NCBI GenBank assembly: GCA_963693305.1
Contig: OY855906.1
Location: forward strand, 1,278,501-1,342,500
DNA from: Meandrina meandrites
Lineage: Eukaryota > Cnidaria > Anthozoa > Scleractinia > Meandrinidae
DNA length: 64,000 nucleotides
Reading direction: 5' to 3'
Positions 55,601 through 64,000 of this stretch are shown piece by piece (the stretch's first letter is position 1; each line of letters opens with the position of its first letter). The notes under the pieces are model-generated. The model ran no database searches. It was not told the origin of the DNA and was given only the letters and a program-made list of their open reading frames with translations. The translations under genes and the position numbers were made by a program.

Positions 55601-55812
55601 CAAAAGAGTTAGGGAGAGAACCATAGTTGGAAGCCCTATTCTTCGAGCAAGGATCAAGTCAGGAAGTCAGTAATTATTAGTAGAATGCAAATGATCTAGT
55701 TAAAATTTGGTCATTAATTTTAACTGTGTACACTGCAGTCTGTGTTTTCCTTACCATCAGCAGATATAACGGAAACTCCAAGCAACAGAACCATAAAGTT
55801 TAGAACTGTCAT
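49626..55812 (-). CDS. Secreted VWA-VWA-TSP1 protein
   Basis: Six exons (minus strand, in order 55812-55755, 52923-52508, 51827-51668, 51108-50681, 50061-49911, 49813-49626) join in phase into 466 residues. MTVLNFMVLLLGVSVISA is a signal peptide. VWA domain 1 starts at about residue 24 with a MIDAS motif (D33, T35, S37; DATKS) and TDGRS. VWA domain 2 starts at about 216 (D229, T231, S233; DKTSS) with TDGRT. A TSP1 repeat at about 405-462 has WSFWSEC and the O-fucosylation-type CNLTCGGG. No transmembrane segment is seen. The layout suits an extracellular matrix or adhesion protein, such as the coadhesin- or matrilin-like proteins of coral skeletal matrix; the role is inferred. Intron 2 uses a GC donor. 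A GGTGAG just before the stop could be a donor to a further exon. Confidence 0.85.
50236..50262 (-). repeat. C tract (G run on the gene's sense strand)
   Basis: A run of more than twenty C residues lies in intron 4 of the minus-strand VWA gene, so the pre-mRNA carries a G run, as in TRAPPC10 intron 10. No MITE ends are recognisable around it. Confidence 0.6.
51971..52110 (+). mobile_element. tRNA-derived SINE (family B)
   Basis: A tRNA-like head has an A box (CGTAGCTCAGTGGATAGAGC) and a B box (GGGTTCCAGTTCC). It is followed by GACTCAGATTTTTTGTCTCA and CACGCTCGTGACATGTTGAA. It is the fullest copy of the family also seen at 6925-7030 and 29572-29880, and lies in intron 2 of the VWA gene, antisense to it. 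Confidence 0.7.
54007..54152. repeat. 146-bp hairpin MITE
   Basis: The arms ATATATCAAACACGAGAGAG and CTCTCTCGAGTGTTTGATAT, then ATCACATTTCCAAACACC and GGTGTTTGGAAATGTGAT, pair over about 50 bp around a loop with a smaller GAAAATAC/GTATTTTC stem. Non-coding, in intron 1 of the VWA gene. Confidence 0.65.
54423..54710 (-). repeat. Foldback repeat, copy 2
   Basis: This is the reverse complement of the composite at 125-411: a hairpin at 54423-54544, then a second palindrome at 54569-54710 ending TATTTTCTATGGCATGGTAT. The internal CAATCAGAATACAGGAAA and TATATTCGACGGTATT segments match the first copy. Spacing is also preserved. Confidence 0.75.
55087..55437 (-). mobile_element. tRNA-derived SINE (family C) with (TTTTA)n tail
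   Basis: On the minus strand a tRNA-like head (GGATGGCGCAGTGGGGAGAG, later GGTTCGATTCCC) leads into CGTCATATGTGGGTTGAGTT and a conserved body with TTTTTCTCCGGGTTCTCCGG. The 3' end is a (TTTTA)n array, seen on the plus strand as AAATA repeats at 55087-55194. The long uniform tail suggests a young insertion. It lies in intron 1 of the VWA gene. Confidence 0.75.
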
Positions 55813-58254
55813 CTTGCTTTACCTGAAACGAAATGAAAAAAAATTAGCTAGAGTAAATATACTTTGTTTCGTTCTTTTACCGGAATGGGCGCGCGTAAAG
55901 AGTTCTGTTTATACGGGTTCATTTACTATGAAAAAACATTGCACGTCATGTCGAAGGCAATGTTAAAAATAACAAAACTGTAATTTTTTATATGCAGAAT
56001 AAGACCGGAATTGCAAAATGTTGGAATAATTTTGATTCAGAGAATGAAAATTAATGCCCACTTTACAAGCTTACCGTGCGCAAACTCCTGCCAAAAGGTT
56101 CCCCTCTCGGCCCCGCCTCCTGAACATAGTACCCGGGCGTAGAATTCAACTAGCCAAACAGGCTTAAACATTAGTTGCAGGTTCTGTATTGGGCCACTGG
56201 ACCAGTCACATGTTTAGCTGATAGTTTTTGTGGTACAACGACAAAATGACAACAAGAAAGTCGCGACAAAAATGGGGAGGACGATATAATAGCGGCGAAG
56301 GTCCCATTCTTTTAACGAGTACACTGCTGCTTAACGAGAGTAGCTTCATCTGCATGTTTCTGGTCTCTACTAAGTAAAGCTTCCTCTAGCTCCTTGCATT
56401 GACTAATGGCTATTGCATACACGCTATTGGTTTTGTGGAGAAGTTATAGTCGGAGACTTCAAAGGGCTTTCGGTTTGGGAGTTGAACTGTATTTGGAGAT
56501 GTTCAGGCGGCATCTTCTTCATGCCTTATCGATTTTTTTCATGAGTATTGACAAGCAGCTTCACGGGTCTTATGGAATAAAACTTTATAGCCAGCAAACA
56601 TTTTTAAGACAGTAAAATGTGATTTCCGGTAAGTTACTGGTGGATGTTTCGATGACTATAAGACCGATAAATGTTCGTGTTGTAGTAGCAGGCATAATTA
56701 GTTTCTGTTAATTCCCATGGCGTCTAACTTGCGGTAGAAAAATGTGTAATGAAGAGAACAAGAAACTTCCATTTTAATCAGCGGGTATTTTTAAAATGAA
56801 TATAAAATACATTTTATAATTTCATAATGCCTGTTGTTTTCGTAGAGATAAAAAAGTATCGTTATGGGCTCAACAAAAAGCCAGCAGTGATATTTTTGGA
56901 AAACCAAAAACAGCTGGTAAATTCGGGTCGCACATTCTTCTCTGAAAACTTCTATAGCCACTTTAATATTAAGGTTAAGAATCTGAACAGATTTAACTGT
57001 GTCACTCAACACAAATATCTTTGACTCTTAAAGGCCCTAATGATAATATGAGAAAGTAGGAAAGTGCCTGTCCCGTCTTTTGCTTAATTTTCCCGTTTGG
57101 TTCTCTGGGCACTTTGGTATATATGGTCTTTATTGCGTGTTAAGTGGCAATTTTTAAGTGGCAATTGAATAGTTTGTTTATGGGAAAGAACTAATGAAAT
57201 GAGCGAAATTAGTTTCAAACCGAGTAGACGAATTTGGTTCACGGATTTATAAAATTGCTCTTTCTAAGTACTGCTACCGTTAAACGTTGATAATTAATAT
57301 ATTTGTAATGGACATTCAGTTTTTCTCTTTAGAGCTATAAGCCAAATATCCTTTTTAACAAACCAGTCCGATCTGAGGTGAGCAAAGCGTGAATCATAGT
57401 TGTAACTGCTGTATTAATGGAAATTAAAATGTTTTACAAACCCAGCATCGGCAAATGTGATACCTACACCAAATATTACTAAAGACATATCCAGAAGTCA
57501 AGTATACTCACCTTTATTTAGCCGATAAGTGAAAATGTCCGGCTCTTGCCGCGTCGGACTTGTAATGACACGTTAGTCGGATTGTTCAAAAGCCAAACCC
57601 GAACATTACAATTTAATTAAATTTTAAATATACAAAATAATAAACACCGAGCTTTGATTGGAGACACGTTATAAGTGCCCCACGGTTTGTTTTACCCCCC
57701 AGACCGTTGTCAGTTAAACCCAACACTTTTTTGTCATATTGATCTGTTATTTTCTGTTTTCGTTTGTTTGTAATAAGAGTTTTATCACATCGCTCGTATT
57801 GATGCTTACTCTCTTTCTTAGCGTTTTCGTGCCCATAGGGTCACAGCTCGTGCATTTTAACTTTGTAAGAAGAAAGTAGTATGAAGCTATATGCTCTTGA
57901 ATAAAAAAAATAATTATATGTGACATGAAGAGGCATCAGGGAGTGCCTATTTATATATTTTAAATTTCTAAATTAACATATGGAAAAATTCCTTTTTAAT
58001 TATATAGCTGTCAGTAAATCCTATATTGTCAGCACAATTATTATCGTTTAATTTCTGAGAGCTGTCCAATTAAGAATAAATTTGGATAGTTTCAATTAGG
58101 ACTTTCACTCAGCTGTCCAATTTAAGAAAAATAGGACAGTTTCTCTCAGCCAATCAAATGCAAGAAAAAGCAACATGTGATAGAGACTAGCCAATCAGCA
58201 CAAAGCGTAGCGTCAGCTCTGTAAACTGTTACTTGACAATGGTTTGACAGAGGA
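55813..58254. other. Upstream of the VWA gene; no further gene seen
   Basis: The first few hundred bases should hold the VWA gene promoter; a GC-richer patch (GGCCCCGCCTCCTGAAC) lies at about 56110. The rest is AT-rich. GCTGTCCAATT motifs at about 58060-58140 are related to the hairpin at 58793. Short open frames show no recognisable domains. Confidence 0.4.
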
Positions 58255-58329
58255 GGATATTTCATCAGGGAGATTGGATTAAATTTCCATTTCCTTCGAT
58301 AGTAATAACGAAAAGGAGAAATTCCTACG

Positions 58330-58574
58330 TTGTCAGAAGAGAAGCTTGCTAACCACGCTAACCTAAGAAGCAAAAAACCAAAGCAAAAACAACTCCAAGA
58401 CGTACAGGAAAACTTGGCTGAACTTAAGTGCAGCGTAGCAAAGCGAAAAAGTTGGAAGATATTCCTCGTCATGAGCTAGAAGCAATTCTTTGTCGTTTTT
58501 TGATGAAATTGGAAAAAAAGGACAGCGACGAATCTGAACCGGAGAGTAGAAAGGAGAATGGCAAGAAGGTGTAA
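58330..58574 (+). pseudogene. Possible Crypton/DUF3504-type recombinase relic
   Basis: Two frames read as successive parts of one protein: LSEEKLANHANLRSKKPKQK, then after a frame change KLEDIPRHELEAILCRFLMK followed by KKDSDESEPES and a stop at 58572-58574. The pattern of a short helix, then an 'ELxxxLxxFxxxxxKKDGxxYEP'-like block resembles the N-terminal region of tyrosine-recombinase-like proteins of Crypton origin. The catalytic domain is absent. The assignment is from memory of the family and is tentative. Confidence 0.35.
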
Positions 58575-58792
58575 AGCTCGTTCGGACACTTTGTTGACGA
58601 CTTTCATCAATCGATCGATCGATGTTGTATTTTCACTTTGTAGCAAGCTGCACAAACTCAGGTGAATAAAATTGCACTGTCTTATTAAGTTTTATTCGTG
58701 AAGACAATGCTTTGAATGAGTTGCAGATGCTATGTTAACTTGCTATTACTATACTTTTTCCGTTCTGTAAATAAACATTCACGCTGGAATAG

Positions 58793-58936
58793 ACTACATG
58801 CTTGTCCAATTTGGAAATAATTAGATTCAAAAATTCCTCTGACAGCAAAATTGGACTTGGCCTACGGTCTCGTCCAATTTTGGCTGTCCTCGGAATTTTT
58901 TTCATCCAATTATTTCCAAATTGGACAGCATGTAGT
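58793..58936. repeat. 144-bp hairpin MITE
   Basis: The arms ACTACATGCTTGTCCAATTT and AAATTGGACAGCATGTAGT pair, continue through GGAAATAATT, and show an inner CCAAAATTGG-type stem. Smaller GCTGTCCAATTT fragments occur at 58061 and 58112. Confidence 0.65.
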
Positions 58937-60077
58937 CCTATTACATACACTAATCTGTCTGAAATACAGTTGTTTGAATGTATTTTTCAAATTTGATACT
59001 CGAGACGATACAGTGCTTGTGAAAATGACCACCGTCGTCATGGCTTCAAAATACTTTCGTACCTGAACACGTCATATTTAACATGAAAGGTAAAAAAAAA
59101 AATAACGCACCTTAATGAACTGTGTCACATATTTTAGCCAGAGCTAGACAAAAGAGCCAGGCAACCAAAATTGATATTCGTTTTTGAAACACCGAGGCTG
59201 GACAGTTTAAAAATTAATCTCGTTCGAGCAGCATGCGGCGAAGCCGCGACCTATGGGAAACGCGTTGCCTCGTCCCCATTCGCTCCACGTTTTTCTCCGT
59301 TTTTCTTCCGGTTGCGCGTAGAAATTCAGGAACAAAGCTTTCACGCTTTTCACTTCAGCCCCTGTCATTTGTTTTTTGCTCCGTCGTTTGAATGAAGGTC
59401 AATGTCAGCATGGATTTTGAGAATGAGAGGAATAAGCAAATGCTGTAGAATCTATGAATACCTAAATACACCAATCAGAAATACCATGGCTAAAGGAAAG
59501 GGTAACACGAGGTGGGCCTTACACCTTCACCAAAACAAGAGATTTAACACGGTAAAATGTTTTAAATTAATCAGAGTACTTAGCTAATTTTTGCCTTGAT
59601 GCTCTTCAGTTTTCTCACCTTTAGTACAAGTAAATGGTCAGAGCTAAAGATTGACAAGAATACACCATGTAATCCAAATAGCTCGAAACGATAAATGTAA
59701 TCTGTCACGCGCTAGGTTCCGTGCTCCCGTAGAGCTGAACTATAATAAATTGAGCACACGACAAAGCAGCTGCAAAGTTTCAAATCCAAAAACCTAACAT
59801 TTATTTAAAAATGCCTAATTAAGAAGTCGAAACACAGAGACTGTTTTGATGAAAACACTTTTTTTATTACGAGACTTATTTCAACACGCACTTATTAGTA
59901 TTACAAACAAGTGGTTGAACATTAGTGTTACATGTACACCCCGCCGACTGAAGCGCCACGAGAACGTATCACGTGACGAGCCTTAATACTTTATTTCCGT
60001 GGACAACAACAACAGTAATCTTTATTTCCATATTTCCTTGTTATTTCACACAGAAATACTTTTCACCTCCCGCAATC

Positions 60078-60546
60078 GGCCATTTTCGTATTTTCGGTTT
60101 TGAACTGGAACTAGCGTGCAATTGGAGGCTAATGCGGGGGAATGTCATTAAAAACACCTTCATCTCATTTGCATTAGAAAAGATTTGCCCGCATTAGCCT
60201 CCATTGCAAGCTAGTTCCAGTTCGATACCGAGAATACGAAAATGGCCTATTAGCGTAGCTATTTTCAACGGGGTCAGTATCATTCTCGTCCCCATAGCCT
60301 TTTTCGCTTCTCTTAGCCGGCGGGGCTTTGCCACGAGAAACTGCCTGATGTTTCAATATACTGTATGGGTGAGTCATGGCGGTTTTACTTCCGCTCAAGA
60401 TTTTTTTGTTTCAGGCAGCCAATCAAAAAAAAAAATCAAATTAATTCAAACATCCCATGTCCTCAGAGCCTTTCGTTTCTCGTGCCACGGCCCCGCCGAC
60501 AAATAGAAGCGAAAAGGGCTATGGGGACGAGAATGGGACAGTATTT
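60078..60546. repeat. Two adjacent inverted-repeat elements
   Basis: The first hairpin (60078-60247) pairs GGCCATTTTCGTATTTTCGG with CCGAGAATACGAAAATGGCC and AGGCTAATGCGGG with CCCGCATTAGCCT. Next to it, CATTCTCGTCCCCATAGCC (about 60281) pairs with GGCTATGGGGACGAGAATG (about 60518), with GGCGGGGC and GCCCCGCC between. Both are non-coding MITE-like structures. Confidence 0.6.
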
Positions 60547-60836
60547 TTTAAATTGTGCTTTTAATTCTATTCAATCCAGTGCTAATGAAAATAACGCGGT
60601 GAAGAAAGACCAAACCGGAGGATCCTAGAAAGAAAAGAAAAACAAATTACAATAAAGGCAATGATAGGGCAACTTTCTGACGGCGATCAGAAAACGCATA
60701 TTCTCAGATACGATGGTGCAAGTGTCAAACCATCAAACACCAAACGATACATAAAGATACATATGCAGTCCTGATCAAACGTCTTTAGCAGCGCGCTCAT
60801 TTATCGAGATACTCCACTAGAGAATCATCTTAAATT

Positions 60837-61712
60837 TTGGGACCACTTTTATTCCTGATTTACATCAATGATATTCCTTCTAGTGTTTCCAGCTGTAACG
60901 TGGACCTGTTTGCGGACGATAGTGTTCTCCATCGGCAGGTATCGTCTTTTGAGGACTGTCAACTCTTTCAGAATGATCTGGTTTCAGTAAGGCAATGGTG
61001 CGATGCTTCACAAATTCAACTCAATGAAAAGAAATGTCGTGTACTTCATGTTACAAGACAAAAACATCCTCTCGATCAAGACTATAGCTTGGATAGTAAG
61101 AAGTTAGAAGTTGTCAATTATCACAAGCACCTTGGAGTCACTATCTCTGAAACATTATCATGGGATTACCACATCAACTCCATCTGTGCCAAAGCTAGAC
61201 GTGTAATGGGATTGATTCGAAGAGCATTTGGATTTAAGTCCCCAGCGGCGGTTGAAGTGGCTTTTAAAACCCTAGTTAGACCATTACTGGAATACTGCTG
61301 TCCTGTATGGAATCCTTACCTGGTCAGTCATGTCAAATCAATTGAAGCAATCCAACGAAGAGCGACTAAACTAATATGTGGATATGACTTATCTTATGAG
61401 CAAAGACTTGATAAACTTAAGTGGCCTACACTTGAACTAAGAAGAAAGTTCCTCTCTTTGGTGCAAGTGTATAAAATAATATTTGGACTTTGTGACATCG
61501 ATGCTGCTAAGTACTTTGACATAGTACGCGAATCTCGTACTAGATCCAATCACAAGCATAAATTAAGACCTAAGTATGCCCGCACTAATTACTTTAAGTT
61601 TTCCTTTTTTAACAGATATATAAACGACTGGAATTCGTTGCCGAGTGATGTCCTCGAGGCTCAATCATTAAGTTTATTTAAGAAAAAACTGTTAAACCAT
61701 CTAATGTTGTAG
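60837..61712 (+). pseudogene. 5'-truncated non-LTR reverse transcriptase
   Basis: An open frame of about 291 codons starts inside an RT domain (GPLLFLIYINDIPSS), holds the active-site motif as FADD in VDLFADDSVL, then the HLGVTISETLSWDYHI and LVRPLLEYCCPVWNPY blocks, and ends in the C-terminal helical region with WNSLPSDVLEAQSLSLFKKK. This is the Jockey/CR1-type arrangement. Everything upstream of the RT palm is missing and no proper start exists, so it is a dead-on-arrival copy. A (TTA)n tract at 61862-61918 and an (AAAT)n tract at 61988-62045 follow. Confidence 0.85.
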
Positions 61713-61863
61713 TAATATGAACATACATATATATTAATATTACTTATCTTAGTTTATTAAATTGTAACTAGTTTTATCTATTTGTATATTTTAGCTTTTA
61801 ATTATCTAGGAGAACAGCTTTCATATGGGAATTCAGTTTCCCCCTGCTGTTATCCCCCCATTA

Positions 61864-61917
<54 letters not shown>

Positions 61918-61990
61918 TTATTATTTCTTTATTTTTCTTATATATCTTATCTTTTTAGTTGTAAATGTTTGTTGTTTTGGGAAACCTTAA

Positions 61991-62041
<51 letters not shown>

Positions 62042-62149
62042 AAATAAATAATGCGATCAGTGAAGACTTCAATGCTGATTACATAGCAATACAGACTGAG
62101 ATCGCGAATGATTGTACTGATTGTACTACGAGAACGCTCACTTCCGGTT

Positions 62150-64000
62150 CACAGCCACGAGCGGCGAAGCCGAGATAACAACCCAAGAGTGAGCCTGCTT
62201 GCAGGCTAGATTGTACTGTCCGCGTCTGGTTGACACAGGCACAAGCACTAGCGGCAGAGCCGAGATAACAACCCAAGAGTGAACCTGTTTGCAGACTAGA
62301 TCGTAATCTCGGCGTCTGGTTGACACAGGCAAGAGCACTAGCGGCAGAGCCGAGATAACAACCCAAGAGTGAACCTGTTTGCAGGCTAGATTGTAATCTC
62401 GGCGTCTGGTTGACACAGGCACAAGCACTAGCGGCAGAGCCGAGATAACAACCCAAGCGTGAGCCTGTTTGCAGGCTAGATTGTAATCTCGGCGTCTGGT
62501 TGACACAGGCACAAGCACCAGCAGCAGAGCCGAGATAACAACCCAAGAAGTGAACCTGTTTGCAGGCTAGATTGTAATCTCCGCGTCTGGTTGAAAAAGG
62601 CACAAGCACTAGCGGCAGAGCCGAGATAGCAACCCAAGAGTGAGCCTGTTTGCAGGCTAGATTGTAATCTCCGCGTCTGGGTGACACAGGCACAAGCACT
62701 AGCGGCAGAGCCGAGATAACAACCCAAGAGTGAGCCTGCTTGCAGGCTAGATTGTAATCTCCGCGTCTGGTTGACACAGGCACAAGCACCAGCAGCAGAG
62801 CCGAGATAACAACCCAAGAAGTGAACCTGTTTGCAGGCTAGATTGTAATCTCCGCGTCTGGTTGACACAGGCACAAGCACTAGCGGCAGAGCCGAGATAG
62901 CAACCCAAGAGTGAGCCTGTTTGCAGGCTAGATTGTAATCTCCGCGTCTGGGTGACACAGGCACAAGCACTAGCGGCAGAGCCGAGATAACAACCCAAGA
63001 GTGAGCCTGCTTGCAGGCTAGATTGTAATCTCCGCGTCTTGTTGACACAGGCACAAGCACCAGCAGCAGAGCCGAGATAACAACCCAAGAAGTGAACCTG
63101 TTTGCAGGCTAGATTGTAATCTCCGCGTCTGGTTGACACAGGCACAAGCACCAGCGGCAGAGCCGAGATAACAACCCAAGAAGTGAACCTGTTTACAGGC
63201 TAGATTGTAATCTCCGCGTCTGGTTGACACAGGCACAAGCACCAGCGGCAGAGCCGAGATAACAACCCAAGAAGTGAACCTGTTTGCAGGCTAGATTGTA
63301 ATCTCCGCGTCTGGTTGACACAGGCACAAGCACTAGCGGCAGAGCCGAGATAACAACCCAAGAAGTGAGCCTGTTTGCAGGCTAGATTGTAATCTCGGTG
63401 TCTGGTTGACACAGGCAAAAGCCCTAGCGGCAGAGCCGACATAACAACCCAAGAGTGAACCTGTTTGCAGGCTAGATTGTAATCTCGGCGTCTGGTTGAC
63501 ACAGGCACAAGCACTAGCGGCAGAGCCGAGATAACAACCCAAGAGTGAACCTGTTAGCAGGCTAGATTGTACTGTCCACGTCTGGTTGACATAGGCACAA
63601 GCACTAGCGGCAGAGCCGAGATAACAACCCAAGAGTGGGCCTGCTTGCAGGCTAGATTGTACTGTCCGCGTCTGGTTGACACAGGCACAAGCACTAGCGG
63701 CAGAGCCGAGACAACAACCCAAGAGTGAGCCTGTTTGCAGGCTAGATTGTACTGTCCACGACTGGTTGACACAGGCACAAGCACTAGCGGCAGAGCCGAG
63801 ATAACAACCCAAGATTGAGCGTGCTTGCAGGCTAGATTGTACTGTCCACGACTGGTTGACACAGGCACAAGCACTAGCGGCAGAGCCGAGATAACAACCC
63901 AAGAATGAACCTGTTTGCAGGCTAGATTGTACTGTCCGCGTCTGGTTGACACAGGCACAAGCACAAGCGGCAGAGCCGAGATAACAACCCAAGAGTGAAC
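62150..64000. repeat. 90/91-bp satellite array, higher-order repeat
   Basis: About twenty head-to-tail units run to the window edge. Each contains GCGGCAGAGCCGAGATAACA, then GCCTGTTTGCAGGCTAGA, then GTCTGGTTGACACAGGCACA. Plain units are 90 bp (for example starts 62251, 62341, 62431). Units with AAGAAGTGAAC instead of AAGAGTGAAC are 91 bp. Two 271-bp trimers (91+90+90) repeat at 62521-62791 and 62792-63062, sharing a GATAGC variant and a GGGTGACACAGG variant. Open frames exist on the minus strand, but no start, splice or family evidence supports a protein. Confidence 0.9.

Noticed and set aside
62150..64000. CRISPR-like regular repeat
   Set aside because: Units are contiguous 90/91-bp monomers with no unique spacers; this is a eukaryotic satellite.

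Overview
This is a stretch of animal nuclear genome. It has spliced genes with GT-AG introns, AT-rich intergenic DNA, and dense, diverse transposon debris. The gene set (eIF1A, TRAPPC10, a GH99 endomannosidase, a LicD-type protein, a secreted VWA/TSP1 protein) together with the repeat repertoire suggests an anthozoan cnidarian, most likely a stony coral or close relative. The repeats behind this are tRNA-Thr-like 250-bp units, tRNA-headed SINEs, C/G-run MITEs, and a motif built around AGCCTGCTTGCAGGCT. Species cannot be resolved from the sequence alone, and the coral assignment is inference.

Layout. 1-4.9 kb: a foldback repeat, then a nearly complete L1/Tx1-type non-LTR retrotransposon with endonuclease, reverse transcriptase, C-terminal CCHC and poly(A). 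7.4-8.3 kb: a single-exon type II membrane protein of the LicD/fukutin-like family. 9.1-10 kb: a pogo/Tigger-like TIR remnant. 10.47-13.87 kb: a complete seven-exon eIF1A gene, with a 13-bp-duplication-flanked hairpin insertion in intron 5. 15-23.6 kb: a transposon graveyard. It holds nested inverted repeats, a TTAA-flanked 2.36-kb TIR element, and PIF/Harbinger relics with the Myb/SANT-like protein on one strand and the DDE transposase on the other. 25.0-26.4 kb: an intronless MANEA-like GH99 enzyme on the minus strand. 27.4-31.1 kb: a multi-exon uncharacterised gene, possibly damaged at its 3' end. 31.66-48.09 kb: a complete TRAPPC10 gene. I resolved 24 coding exons with consistent phase, giving 1236 residues. 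49.6-55.8 kb: a six-exon secreted protein (signal peptide, VWA, VWA, TSP1) on the minus strand, with one GC-AG intron. 55.8-62.1 kb: hairpin MITEs, a recombinase-like relic and a 5'-truncated RT fragment. 62.15 kb to the window end: a 90/91-bp satellite array.

The genes do not form one pathway. Three could touch the secretory route: TRAPPC10 in Golgi vesicle tethering, the MANEA-like Golgi glycosidase, and the LicD-like type II membrane protein. The VWA/TSP1 protein would be secretory cargo. I read this as coincidence rather than a cluster. The most informative structures are repeat-based: a tRNA-unit composite that inserted as one piece with a 13-bp duplication; a 160-bp tandem repeat running into a TRAPPC10 splice acceptor; a satellite with a higher-order repeat and two open antisense frames; and the two opposite-orientation foldback copies 54 kb apart.
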